Shown here: positions 50,387-59,960 of the stretch, one piece after another
Numbering within the stretch: position 1 is the stretch's first letter
Layout: every line of letters starts with the position of its first letter
Source of the DNA: Streptomyces sp. RPT161
GTDB taxonomy: Bacteria; Actinomycetota; Actinomycetes; Streptomycetales; Streptomycetaceae
Assembly: GCF_027533845.1 (NCBI RefSeq)
Contig: NZ_JAPZVN010000008.1
Location: 240,119 to 304,118 of the forward strand
Direction: 5' to 3'
DNA length: 64,000 nucleotides
Notes under the pieces: generated by a model
The model's database searches: none
Told to the model about the DNA's origin: nothing
The model's input: the letters and a program-made list of their open reading frames with translations, nothing else
Translations under genes and position numbers: made by a program

Positions 50387-53158
50387 CTAGCCCTGTGTGT
50401 CGCCGCGGATCACCGCGAGCACCCCGTCGAGTTCGTCGGGCTTGACGAGGACGTCGCGCGCCTTGGAGCCCTCGCTGGGTCCGACGATGTTCCGCGACTC
50501 CATCAGATCCATGAGTCTGCCCGCTTTCGCGAAGCCCACGCGCAGCTTTCGCTGAAGCATCGAAGTCGAGCCGAACTGGGTGGACACCACCAGCTCCGCG
50601 GCCTGCAGCAACAGGTCGAGGTCGTCGCCGATCTCCTCGTCGATCTCCTTGCGCGGACCGCTGGGTCCGGTGACGTCCTCCCGGAAGACCGGTGCGAGCT
50701 GGGACTTGCAGTGCGCCACCACCGCGGAGACCTCGTCCTCGGTGACGAACGCGCCCTGCAACCGGATCGGCTTGTTGGCACCCATCGGCAGGAACAGCCC
50801 GTCGCCCTTGCCGATCAGCTTCTCGGCGCCCGGCTGGTCGAGGATGACCCGGCTGTCGGCGAGCGAGGAGGTGGCGAAGGCCAGCCGGGAGGGCACGTTG
50901 GCCTTGATCAGGCCGGTGACCACGTCGACGCTCGGCCGCTGGGTGGCGAGCACCAGGTGGATTCCGGCGGCGCGGGCGAGCTGGGTGATGCGCACGATCG
51001 AGTCCTCGACGTCGCGCGGCGCCACCATCATCAGGTCCGCCAGCTCGTCCACGATCACCAACAAGTAGGGGTACGGCGACAGTTCGCGTTCGCTGCCCTC
51101 GGGCGGCTTCGCCTTGCCGGACCGCACCGCCGCGTTGAAGTCGTCGATATGGCGGAAACCGTACGCCGCGAGGTCGTCGTAGCGCAGGTCCATCTCGCGG
51201 ACCACCCACTGCAGTGCTTCGGCGGCCTTCTTCGGGTTGGTGATGATCGGGGTGATCAGGTGCGGGATGCCCTCGTACGCGGTCAGTTCGACGCGCTTGG
51301 GGTCGACCAGCACCATCCGCACCTCGTCCGGAGTGGCCCGGGCCATGATCGAGGTGATCAGGCAGTTGATGCAGGAGGACTTGCCGGAACCGGTGGCACC
51401 GGCGACGAGGACGTGCGGCATCTTGGCGAGGTTGGCCATCACATAGCCGCCCTCGACGTCCTTGCCCAGGCCGACCGTCATCGGGTGCTCCTCGCCCGAG
51501 GCGTCCGCGGAGCGCAGCACATCGCCGAGGTTGACCATCTCCCGGTCGGAGTTGGAGATTTCGATACCCACAGCCGACTTGCCCGGAATGGGACTTATGA
51601 TCCGTACGTCCGGACTGGCCACCGCGTACGCGATGTTCTTGGTGAGCGCGGTGATCCGCTCGACCTTGACGGCCGGGCCGAGCGCGACCTCGTAGCGGGT
51701 GACCGTCGGGCCCCGGGTGAACCCGGTGACCGAGGCGTCGACCTTGAACTCGGAGAACACACCGGACAGCGCCGCGACCACCGCGTCGTTGGCGGCGCTG
51801 CGGGTCCGGCCGGGACCGCCGCGCTCCAACAGGTCGAGGGAGGGCAGCGAGTAGGTGATGTCACCGGAGAGCTGGAGCTGCTCGGCCCGCGGCGGCAGCG
51901 AGTCGGCGGCCGGGGGCGCGGGCTTCTTCGTCAGATCCGGCACCGCGTCGGCAGGGGACGCGGTCTCCTCGGCGCGCGCGGCCGGGACCGCGGAGCCCTG
52001 CCCGCTCTTGACCATCGAGATCCGGCTGGTGATGTCCGCGACCACCGGAGACGGGTGCACCCCGTGCAGCACGGCGCCGTCCAGCGCGGCGGCCGCGGCG
52101 GCCGCGACGTCCACCGGGTCGGGGGCGCTTCGCGCCGTTTCCGGCTTGCTGAAGTCCACCGGCGCGCCCTGGCCGCGCCGCGGCCTGCGGCGGCCCAGCT
52201 CCTCGGCCTCCGCCGCCGCGGCGTCCACCGCGTCGCGAGCGGCGGGGCCATGGGTACGGGAGCGGCGAGGGCGCGGCTGGTCGTCCGGCTCGGTGTACCC
52301 GGCGTCGTCGTACGGCTCGTCGTCGTACCCCTCGTCGCCCGCGTCGTACAGCCCGAGCCGGGTGCCGAGGTGTCTGAGCCGCTGCGGGATGGCGTTGACC
52401 GGTGTGGCGGTGACCACCAGCAGCCCGAACACCGACAGCAGCACCAGCAGCGGCACGGCGAGCGCCGACCCGACGGTGAACAGCAGCGGCTCGGCGGCGG
52501 CCCAGCCGATCATGCCGCCCGCGTCGCGCAGCGCCTGCGCGCCCTGCCCGCGCCCGGGCGCGCCACAGCCGATGTGGATCAGCCCGAGGACACCGACGAT
52601 CAGCGCGGACAGGCCGATGACGATGCGCCCGTTGGCCTCCGGGCGTTCCGGATGGCGCATCAGCCGGATGGCGACGATCGCCAGCAGTATCGGCACCAGC
52701 AGGTCCAGCCTGCCGAACGCACCGGTCACCAGCATGTCGATCAGATCGCCGACCGGCCCGCTGAGGTTGGACCAGGTACCGGCCGCGATCACCAGCGCGA
52801 GGCCGAGCAGCAGCAGCGCCAGGCCGTCCTTGCGGTGCGCCGGGTCCAGCCCGCGGGCGCCCCGGCCCACACCGCGGAACACCGCGCCCACACTGTGCGC
52901 GAGACCCAGCCACAGGGCCCGCACCAGCCGCAGTACCGGATGCGTGGGACTCGGCGCCGGCTTCGGCGCGGCCTTGGGCGCCGGCTTCCTGGCGGAAGCC
53001 TTCTTGGCGGCCGGACGCGGCTTCGCGGCGGCCTTCTTCGCCGGCGCCTTCTTCCGGGGAGCACCGGCGGCACCGCCCGCGGCGCCCGACGTGCGCCCGG
53101 TGCGTTTGGCGGGAGCCGCGGAGCTGCTCGAACCCTTGCCGGACGTACGTGAGGCCAT
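50387..53158 (-). CDS. ftsK: DNA translocase FtsK/SpoIIIE
   Basis: A 923-residue septal DNA pump. The first ~75 residues are Lys/Ala/Pro-rich, four or five membrane helices lie between about 110 and 275, and an acidic, variable linker runs to ~420. The motor has Walker A in HVLVAGATGSGKSSCINCL near 590 and Walker B in LLVIVDELADLMM near 700, with LVLATQRPSVDVVTG after it. The C-terminal winged-helix gamma domain (VSTQFGSTSMLQRKLRVGFAKAGRLMDLMESRNIVGPSEGSK) reads polar KOPS-like sequences. In Streptomyces FtsK clears DNA from sporulation septa. The ATG at 53158 is clear. Confidence 0.97.
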   Translation of the reverse strand: MASRTSGKGSSSSAAPAKRTGRTSGAAGGAAGAPRKKAPAKKAAAKPRPAAKKASARKPAPKAAPKPAPSPTHPVLRLVRALWLGLAHSVGAVFRGVGRGARGLDPAHRKDGLALLLLGLALVIAAGTWSNLSGPVGDLIDMLVTGAFGRLDLLVPILLAIVAIRLMRHPERPEANGRIVIGLSALIVGVLGLIHIGCGAPGRGQGAQALRDAGGMIGWAAAEPLLFTVGSALAVPLLVLLSVFGLLVVTATPVNAIPQRLRHLGTRLGLYDAGDEGYDDEPYDDAGYTEPDDQPRPRRSRTHGPAARDAVDAAAAEAEELGRRRPRRGQGAPVDFSKPETARSAPDPVDVAAAAAAALDGAVLHGVHPSPVVADITSRISMVKSGQGSAVPAARAEETASPADAVPDLTKKPAPPAADSLPPRAEQLQLSGDITYSLPSLDLLERGGPGRTRSAANDAVVAALSGVFSEFKVDASVTGFTRGPTVTRYEVALGPAVKVERITALTKNIAYAVASPDVRIISPIPGKSAVGIEISNSDREMVNLGDVLRSADASGEEHPMTVGLGKDVEGGYVMANLAKMPHVLVAGATGSGKSSCINCLITSIMARATPDEVRMVLVDPKRVELTAYEGIPHLITPIITNPKKAAEALQWVVREMDLRYDDLAAYGFRHIDDFNAAVRSGKAKPPEGSERELSPYPYLLVIVDELADLMMVAPRDVEDSIVRITQLARAAGIHLVLATQRPSVDVVTGLIKANVPSRLAFATSSLADSRVILDQPGAEKLIGKGDGLFLPMGANKPIRLQGAFVTEDEVSAVVAHCKSQLAPVFREDVTGPSGPRKEIDEEIGDDLDLLLQAAELVVSTQFGSTSMLQRKLRVGFAKAGRLMDLMESRNIVGPSEGSKARDVLVKPDELDGVLAVIRGDTQG

Positions 53159-53262
53159 GGTGCCGAGGTTACCGCCGTTGCCCCGGGGGCCGGTACGAGG
53201 CGTGACATACGCCCGTTCGTGTCGCAGCCCAGATGTAGCAAGGGTGACGCGGCGTCAACAGG

Positions 53263-53946
53263 TCATCCCTGCGGGGGCGCCGCCGACGGGCCCGGGTCGG
53301 CGCCCGGCTCCAGCGCGTCCAACGCCCGCCGCAGACCGGTCAGCTTGCGCTCCAGATGCGCCGCGGTGGCCACCGCGGCGGCGTCGGCCGAGTCGTCCAA
53401 CTGCTTGGACAGCGCCTCCGCCTGCTCCTCCACCGCCGCCAGCCGCGCGGACAGTTCGGCGATCAGGCCCACCGGCTCCTTGCCGCCGTCGCCCCCGGAG
53501 TGGCCGCCGCCCTGTTCCAGCTGCAGGCGCAGCAGGGCGGCCTGCTCACGCAGTTGGCAGTTCTTCATGTACAGCTCGACGAAGACCGAGACCTTCGCCC
53601 TGAGCACCCACGGGTCGAACGGCTTGGAGATGTAGTCGACCGCGCCCGCCGCATAGCCGCGGAAGGTGTGGTGCGGACCGTGGTTGATGGCGGTCAGGAA
53701 GATGATCGGGATGTCCCGGGTGCGTTCCCGGCGCTTGATGTGCGCGGCGGTCTCGAACCCGTCCATACCCGGCATCTGCACATCGAGCAGGATCACCGCG
53801 AAGTCGTCCGTGAGCAGCGCTTTGAGCGCCTCCTCCCCGGACGATGCCCGAACCAGTGTCTGATCGAGCGCGGAGAGGATGGCCTCCAGCGCCAGCAGAT
53901 TCTCCGGCCGGTCATCGACCAGGAGGATCTTGGCCTTCTGCACCAT
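53263..53946 (-). CDS. osaB: Response regulator OsaB
   Basis: A 227-residue response regulator without a DNA-binding domain. The receiver has ILLVDDRPENLLALEAIL at residues ~7-24, the phosphorylated Asp in FAVILLDVQMPGMDGFET near 55, and the Lys in DYISKPFDPWVLRAKV near 107. The C-terminal ~100 residues are a predicted coiled coil (LREQAALLRLQLEQ, LSARLAAVEEQAEALSKQLDD), so it probably acts by protein contact. In S. coelicolor OsaB works with the hybrid kinase OsaA in osmoadaptation and aerial growth. The ATG at 53946 has GGAGGA upstream. The 299-base gap to osaA holds a palindromic repeat, listed separately. Confidence 0.9.
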   Translation of the reverse strand: MVQKAKILLVDDRPENLLALEAILSALDQTLVRASSGEEALKALLTDDFAVILLDVQMPGMDGFETAAHIKRRERTRDIPIIFLTAINHGPHHTFRGYAAGAVDYISKPFDPWVLRAKVSVFVELYMKNCQLREQAALLRLQLEQGGGHSGGDGGKEPVGLIAELSARLAAVEEQAEALSKQLDDSADAAAVATAAHLERKLTGLRRALDALEPGADPGPSAAPPQG

Positions 53947-53963
53947 AGCCCGTCCTCCTCGGC

Positions 53964-54003
53964 CCGGCATGGGGCCTCCCCTGCTCGCAGAGCTCGGGGA
54001 AGC
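53964..54003. repeat. Palindromic intergenic element between osaA and osaB
   Basis: GGGGCCTCCCC is followed within ~20 bases by GAGCTCGGGGAAGC, so the segment can fold into a hairpin with TCCCC/GGGGA and GCTC/GAGC pairing. It resembles the short palindromic intergenic repeats scattered in Streptomyces genomes and ends close to the osaB ribosome-binding site. Apart from this, 53947-54245 shows nothing recognisable. Confidence 0.45.
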
Positions 54004-54245
54004 ACCGGGCGCCGCCCCCAGGGACGACTCCTGTACGCCGCCCGTCCTTGTGCCGGTCATGGTAGCCGCACCCCGTCGCTCGCCACACCCTGTCACCGCC
54101 ATGTCACTGTGCACGTAGCAGAAACGTGGCGGGGGACCAGAAGGTTCCCTGCATACCGCACTCTCACACCCCTTCGGGCACGCCTTGTTGTGCGATGACG
54201 CGTTCTCATCCGGCTCTCACCCGGCCGCGTTCGCCTCCGCCCGTC

Positions 54246-57200
54246 TCAACGCGCCCGCATCCACTGCTCCATGACCGACAGCAGGTGGTCGGTGTCCACC
54301 GGCTTGGTGACGTAGTCGGACGCTCCGGACTCGATGCTCTTCTCCCGGTCGCCCTTCATCGCCTTCGCGGTCAGCGCGATGATGGGCAGCCCGGCGAACT
54401 GCGGCATCCGGCGGATCGCCGAAGTCGTGGCGTAGCCGTCCATCTCCGGCATCATGATGTCCATCAGGACGACGGCGACATCGTCGTGCTGCTCCAGCAC
54501 CTCGATGCCCTCCCGGCCGTTCTCCGCGTACAGCACCACCAGCCCGTGCTGTTCCAACACACTGGTGAGCGCGAAGACATTGCGGATGTCGTCGTCGACG
54601 ATCAGCACCTTCTGCCCGTTGAAGCCGCCCCGCGTGCCGCGTTCCGCACGCCGCGGGCCCTCCTGCTGGCCGCTGTCCACCCAGGAGTCCTCCCCGAGTT
54701 GCGGACCGCCCCGCCGCTCCGCGGCCGGTAGCGCCCGGCGGCGCAGCCGCGACAGCCCGCCGCCCCGGCCGTAGGGGGCGTGGCCGGACTCCTCGGGCGC
54801 CACGGCGGCGGCTGGCTCCTCGGCCGCCGCGGCGCCGTCCGCGGCCGGCTTCTCCCTGGCGGGCGTCTCCCCGGTGCTCAGCGGCAGGTAGAGGGTGAAC
54901 GTCGAGCCGCGGCCCGGCTCGCTGTCCGCGTGGATCTCACCGCCGAGCAGCCGGGCGATCTCCCGGCTGATGGACAGCCCCAGGCCGGTGCCGCCGTACT
55001 TGCGGCTGGTGGTGCCGTCGGCCTGCTTGAACGCCTCGAAGATGACCCGCATCTTGCTGGCCGCGATGCCGATGCCGGTGTCGGTGACCGAGAACGCGAT
55101 CAGCTCCTGGTCGGGGTCGCGCAGCGAACCGGACTCCAGCATCTGCTCGCGGATGGCGACCGGGATCTCCTTGCCCGCCGGGCGGATGACCAGCTCCACC
55201 GCGCCCGCGTCGGTGAACTTCACCGCGTTGGACAGCAGGTTGCGCAGCACCTGCAACAGCCGCTGCTCGTCGGTGTGCAGGGTCATCGGCAGTTCCGGCG
55301 AGACCCGCACCGAGAAGTCCAGGCCCTTCTCCGCGGTCAGCGGCCGGAAGGTGGCCTCCACGTAGTCGACCAACTGGACCAGGGCGATCCGGGTCGGGCT
55401 GACGTCCATCTTGCCCGCCTCGACCTTCGACAGGTCGAGGATGTCGTTGATCAGCTGCAACAGGTCGGAGCCCGCGCCGTGAATGGTCTCGGAGAACTCC
55501 ACCTGCTTGGGCGACAGGTTGCCGTCGGCGTTGTCGGCCAGCAACTTGGCCAGGATCAGCAGCGAGTTGAGCGGGGTGCGCAGCTCGTGCGACATGTTGG
55601 CGAGGAACTCCGACTTGTAGCGCATCGAGACGGCGAGCTGCTCGGCCCGCTCCTCCAGCACCTGCCGGGCCTCCTCGATCTCGGTGTTCTTCACCTTGAT
55701 GTCGCGGTTCTGCTGGGCCAGCAGCTCGGCCTTCTCCTCCAGTTCGGCGTTGGAGGCCTGCAGCGCCTTCTGCCGGTTCTCCAACTCGGCCGAGCGCTCC
55801 CGCAGTTGCGCGGTCAGCTCCTGGGACTGCTCCAGCAGGCCCTCGGTCTTGGTGTTGACCGAGATGGTGTTGACGCTGGTCGCGATCATCTCGGCGATCT
55901 GGCTGAGGAAGTCCTTCTGGATCTGGGTGAGCGGCTGGAAGGAGGCCAGCTCGATCACCCCGAGCACCCGGTCCTCGAACAGCAGCGGCAGCACGATCAC
56001 ATGGGCGGGCGGCGCCTCACCGAGCCCCGAGGCGATCTTCAGGTAGCCCGGCGGCACGTTCTCCACCAGGATCGTGCGCCGCTCCACCGCCGCCTGGCCG
56101 ATCAGCGACTCGCCCGGCAGGAACGAGGTCGGCATGGTCCGCCGCGAGTAGCCGTAGCTGCCGATCAGCCGCAGCTCGTACGCCGCGCCCTCGGCGCCGC
56201 CGATCTCGCCGCGCTCGCCGTTCTCCCCGATCTCCTGGGCCAGGAAGAACGCGCCGTGCTGGGCGGAGACCACCGGCGTCAGCTCGCTCATGATCAGTGC
56301 CGCCACGTCCACCAGGTCGCGACGGCCCTGCATCAGGCCGGAGATGCGGGCCAGGTTGCCCTTGAGCCAGTCCTGCTCCTTGTTGGCCAACGTGGTCTCG
56401 CGGAGCTTGACGATCATCGTGTTGATGTTGTCCTGGAGTTCCAGGATCTCGCCCGCCGCGTCCGCGTCGATCCGCAGGTTGAGGTCGCCGCGGGTCACCG
56501 CGGTGGCCACCTCGGCGATGTTGCGGACCTGGTTGGTCAGGTTGTTGGCCATCAGGTTCACGGAGTCCGTCAGGTCCTTCCAGATGCCGGAGACCCCCGG
56601 CACCCGGGCCTGACCGCCCAGCCGGCCCTCGGTACCCACCTCGCGGGCCACCCGGGTCACCTCGTCACCGAACGCCGACAGCTGGCCGACCATGGTGTTG
56701 ATGGTGGTCTTCAGCTCCAGGATCTCGCCGCGCGCGTCCACGTCGATCTTCTTGGACAGGTCGCCGCGGGCCACCGCCGTGGTCACCATCGCGATGTTGC
56801 GCACCTGGTTGGTGAGGTTGGACGCCATCGAGTTCACCGACTCGGTCAGGTCCTTCCAGGTACCCGACACACCCGGCACCCGCGCCTGGCCGCCCAACTC
56901 GCCCTCGGTGCCCACCTCCCGGGCCACCCGCGTGACCTCGTCACCGAACGCGGACAGCGTGTCCACCATCGTGTTGATGGTCTCGGCGAGCTGCGCGACC
57001 TCACCGCGCGCCTCCACGGTGACCTTCTTCGTCAGGTCGCCGTTGGCGACCGCGGTGGAGACCGCGGCGATACTGCGCACCTGCGAGGTCAGGTTGTTCG
57101 CCATGATGTTGACGTTCTCGGTGAGATCCTTCCAGATGCCGGACACATCACGCACCCGCGCCTGACCGCCCAGCCGGCCCTCGGTGCCCACCTCGCGGGC

Positions 57201-59687
57201 CACCCGGGTCACCTCGTCGCCGAACGCCGACAGCTGGTCCACCATGGTGTTCACGGTGGTGACCAGTTCGAGGATCTCGCCCTTGGCGTCCACCGTGATC
57301 TTCTTCGACAGGTCGCCCTGCGCGACCGCCGTCGTCACCTCGGCGATGCTGCGGACCTGGTCGGTCAGGTTCGACGCCATGCCGTTCACGGACTGCGTCA
57401 GGTCCTTCCAGGTGCCCGACACGCCCTTCACATCGGCCTGGCCGCCCAGGATGCCCTCGGTACCCACTTCGCGCGCCACCCGGGTGACCTGCTCGGCGAA
57501 GGCGGAGAGCTGGTCGACCATCGTGTTCAGGGTGTTCTTCAGCTCCAGGATCTCGCCCCGGGCGTCCACGTCGATCTTCTGCGACAGGTCACCACGCGCC
57601 ACCGCCGTGGCGACCTGCGCGATGTTGCGGACCTGGTCCGTCAGGTTGGACGCCATGCCGTTCACGGAGTCCGTCAGGTCACGCCACACACCGGCGACCC
57701 CGGGCACCTGCGCCTGGCCGCCCAGCCGGCCCTCGGTACCCACCTCACGGGCCACCCGGGTGACCTGGTCGGCGAAGGCGGAGAGCTGGTCGACCATCGT
57801 GTTGATGGTGTTCTTCAGCTCCAGGATCTCGCCGCGCGCGTCGACCTCGATCTTCTGCGACAGGTCACCACGCGCCACCGCCGTCGTCACCTGGGCGATC
57901 TGCCGCACCTGCGAGGTCAGGTTGCCCGCCATGAAGTTGACGGAGTCGGTCAGGTCCTTCCAGGTGCCCGAGACACCCGGCACCTCCGCCTGACCGCCCA
58001 GCCGGCCCTCGGTACCCACGTCACGCGCCATCCGTGTCACCTGGGCGGCGAACGACGACAGTTGGTCCACCATCGTGTTGACGGTGTTCTTCAACTGGAG
58101 CATCTCGCCGGAGACATCGACCGTCACCTTCTGCGACAGGTCACCGTTGGCCACGGCTGTCGTCACCTGGGCGATGTTGCGCACCTGGCCGGTGAGGTTG
58201 CGGAACGCCGTGTTGACGGAGTCCGTCAGGTCCTTCCACGTACCGGCCGCGCCGGGTACCTGCGCCTGACCGCCGAGTTCGCCCTCGACGCCGATCTCCC
58301 GTGCCACCCGGGTCACTTCGGAGCCGAACGACGAGAGCTGGTCGACCATGGTGTTGACGGTGTTCTTCAACTCCAGCATCTCGCCGGAGACATCGACCGT
58401 CACCTTCTGCGACAGGTCACCGTTGGCCACCGCGGTCGTCACCTGCGCGATGTCCCGCACCTGCGCGGTCAGGTTGCGGAACGCCGTGTTCACGGAGTCC
58501 GTCAGGTCCTTCCACGTACCCGCCGCACCCGGCACCTGCGCCTGCCCGCCCAACTGGCCTTCGGCGCCGACCTCGTAGGCGACCCGGGTCACCTCGTCGG
58601 CGAAGGTGCGCAGCGTCTCGGTCATGCCGTTGATCGTCTCGGCGAGCTGGGCCACCTCACCGCGCGCCGCGATGGTGATCTTCTGCGAGAGGTCACCGTT
58701 GGCCACCGCGGTGGTCACCTGCGCGATGTCCCGCACCTGCGCGGTCAGGTTCCCAGCCATGGTGTTGACCGAGTCCGTCAGGTCCTTCCACACACCGGCG
58801 ACCCCGGGCACCTGGGCCTGGCCGCCGAGTTCCCCCTCGGTGCCCACCTCCCGGGCCACCCGGGTCACCTCGGAGGCGAACGACGAGAGCTGGTCCACCA
58901 TCGTGTTGACGGTGTTCTTCAACTCCAGCATCTCGCCCGCCACATGGACGGTGACCTTGCGCGACAGATCGCCCTTGGCCACCGCCGTGGTGACCAGCGC
59001 GATGTCCCGCACCTGCGCGGTCAGCCGGGACGCCATGGTGTTGACCGAGTCCGTCAGGTCCTTCCACGAACCCGACATGCCGCGCACCCGGGCCTGCCCG
59101 CCCAGCTTGCCCTCGGTGCCCACCTCACTGGCCACCCGCGTCACCTCGTCGGTGAACGCCGACAACTGGTCCACCAGGCCGTTGACGGTACGGCCCACCT
59201 TCAGGAACTCCCCGCGCAGCGGATGCGCCGAGCCGTCGGGTCCCTGCGAACGCAGGTCCATGCGCTGCTCCAGGTCGCCCTCGGCGACCGCCGACAGCAC
59301 CCGGCCGACCTCGGACACCGGCCGCACCAGATCGTCCACCAGCGCGTTCGACGCGTCGATCGCCGCGGCCCAGGCTCCCTCGCAGGCGCCGACCTCCAGG
59401 CGCTCGGTGAGCTTGCCCTCCCGGCCGACGACCCGCCGGACGCGCGCCAGCTCCCCTGTGAGGTGCTGGTTACGGTCCGCGACCTCGTTGAAGACCGCGG
59501 CGATCTCGGCCATCACCCCGTCACCGGAGACCGTCAGCCGTTTGCGGAAGTTCCCGTCCCGCATGGCCACCAGCGCGGACAGCATCCTGTGCAGAGCGGC
59601 TGAGTCGACCTCGACGGTCCCGTTGGCGCGGGACCGCGCGCCCTTCGTCCGCGTGGCGCCGCCACGCGGCGATGCACCAGACTCCAC
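54246..59687 (-). CDS. osaA: Hybrid histidine kinase OsaA with a long HAMP-type repeat array
   Basis: A 1,813-residue protein with no membrane segment. From N- to C-terminus: one divergent HAMP-like unit (~90-160), ten repeats of 92 residues (~155-1090; consensus [47 protein letters not shown]), a GAF domain (~1110-1240), a coiled coil (~1275-1355), HisKA with the acceptor His in [23 protein letters not shown] near 1367, an ATPase domain ([18 protein letters not shown]), and a receiver with its Asp in [16 protein letters not shown] near 1740. GTG 59687 follows GGGAGGG; ATG 59765 is less likely. OsaA and OsaB are needed for osmoadaptation in S. coelicolor. It is divergent from osaC. Confidence 0.93.
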   Translation of the reverse strand: MESGASPRGGATRTKGARSRANGTVEVDSAALHRMLSALVAMRDGNFRKRLTVSGDGVMAEIAAVFNEVADRNQHLTGELARVRRVVGREGKLTERLEVGACEGAWAAAIDASNALVDDLVRPVSEVGRVLSAVAEGDLEQRMDLRSQGPDGSAHPLRGEFLKVGRTVNGLVDQLSAFTDEVTRVASEVGTEGKLGGQARVRGMSGSWKDLTDSVNTMASRLTAQVRDIALVTTAVAKGDLSRKVTVHVAGEMLELKNTVNTMVDQLSSFASEVTRVAREVGTEGELGGQAQVPGVAGVWKDLTDSVNTMAGNLTAQVRDIAQVTTAVANGDLSQKITIAARGEVAQLAETINGMTETLRTFADEVTRVAYEVGAEGQLGGQAQVPGAAGTWKDLTDSVNTAFRNLTAQVRDIAQVTTAVANGDLSQKVTVDVSGEMLELKNTVNTMVDQLSSFGSEVTRVAREIGVEGELGGQAQVPGAAGTWKDLTDSVNTAFRNLTGQVRNIAQVTTAVANGDLSQKVTVDVSGEMLQLKNTVNTMVDQLSSFAAQVTRMARDVGTEGRLGGQAEVPGVSGTWKDLTDSVNFMAGNLTSQVRQIAQVTTAVARGDLSQKIEVDARGEILELKNTINTMVDQLSAFADQVTRVAREVGTEGRLGGQAQVPGVAGVWRDLTDSVNGMASNLTDQVRNIAQVATAVARGDLSQKIDVDARGEILELKNTLNTMVDQLSAFAEQVTRVAREVGTEGILGGQADVKGVSGTWKDLTQSVNGMASNLTDQVRSIAEVTTAVAQGDLSKKITVDAKGEILELVTTVNTMVDQLSAFGDEVTRVAREVGTEGRLGGQARVRDVSGIWKDLTENVNIMANNLTSQVRSIAAVSTAVANGDLTKKVTVEARGEVAQLAETINTMVDTLSAFGDEVTRVAREVGTEGELGGQARVPGVSGTWKDLTESVNSMASNLTNQVRNIAMVTTAVARGDLSKKIDVDARGEILELKTTINTMVGQLSAFGDEVTRVAREVGTEGRLGGQARVPGVSGIWKDLTDSVNLMANNLTNQVRNIAEVATAVTRGDLNLRIDADAAGEILELQDNINTMIVKLRETTLANKEQDWLKGNLARISGLMQGRRDLVDVAALIMSELTPVVSAQHGAFFLAQEIGENGERGEIGGAEGAAYELRLIGSYGYSRRTMPTSFLPGESLIGQAAVERRTILVENVPPGYLKIASGLGEAPPAHVIVLPLLFEDRVLGVIELASFQPLTQIQKDFLSQIAEMIATSVNTISVNTKTEGLLEQSQELTAQLRERSAELENRQKALQASNAELEEKAELLAQQNRDIKVKNTEIEEARQVLEERAEQLAVSMRYKSEFLANMSHELRTPLNSLLILAKLLADNADGNLSPKQVEFSETIHGAGSDLLQLINDILDLSKVEAGKMDVSPTRIALVQLVDYVEATFRPLTAEKGLDFSVRVSPELPMTLHTDEQRLLQVLRNLLSNAVKFTDAGAVELVIRPAGKEIPVAIREQMLESGSLRDPDQELIAFSVTDTGIGIAASKMRVIFEAFKQADGTTSRKYGGTGLGLSISREIARLLGGEIHADSEPGRGSTFTLYLPLSTGETPAREKPAADGAAAAEEPAAAVAPEESGHAPYGRGGGLSRLRRRALPAAERRGGPQLGEDSWVDSGQQEGPRRAERGTRGGFNGQKVLIVDDDIRNVFALTSVLEQHGLVVLYAENGREGIEVLEQHDDVAVVLMDIMMPEMDGYATTSAIRRMPQFAGLPIIALTAKAMKGDREKSIESGASDYVTKPVDTDHLLSVMEQWMRAR
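56460..59220 (-). repeat. Ten tandem 276-base coding repeats inside osaA
   Basis: Each unit is 276 bases (92 codons) long; for example the CACCTG(C/G)GCCTG segment recurs at 58533 and 58809, exactly 276 apart. Ten copies of the LGGQA...WKDL segment can be read. Some adjacent units are nearly identical in both DNA and protein (for example the two TAFRN-ending units at about 58230 and 58510), which implies gene conversion or recent duplication. Boundaries are approximate. Confidence 0.85.
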
Positions 59688-59960
59688 CGTGTCCCTCCCG
59701 GAGGGTCGAACGTCGACTTGCCCTGGCCCTTGCCCCTGCCCAAGGCCCTCCCAGTGTTTCACCATGGTCGGCCTTGGCCATAACGGTTCGGCAGCATGGC
59801 ATACCAGACCCCGGTGTGGTTGCCACAGAGCGATCCCGATGGATCACGATGGAAAACACCCGCAACCGGCGCACGCGCGCCCCAGGTGGGTAAGTAACCT
59901 GGCATCCGGTTGCCCGCCAAGAGCCGGGCGTACACCTGGGCAGCGGAGGGGTGCCGCGAC

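Noticed and set aside
56460..59220. CRISPR-like array because of regular repeats
   Set aside because: Units are 276 bases, coding and in frame without unique spacers.
54780..59603. Very long open frame on the plus strand opposite osaA (over 1,600 codons)
   Set aside because: It is the antisense shadow of the 276-base repeats; its translation is Val/His/Arg/Leu/Gln-rich with no domain, and the opposite strand encodes a clear kinase.
59688..59960. SigB promoter (GTTT-N14-16-GGGTA) for osaC
   Set aside because: GGGTAA occurs at about 59887 but no GTTT lies at the right distance upstream.
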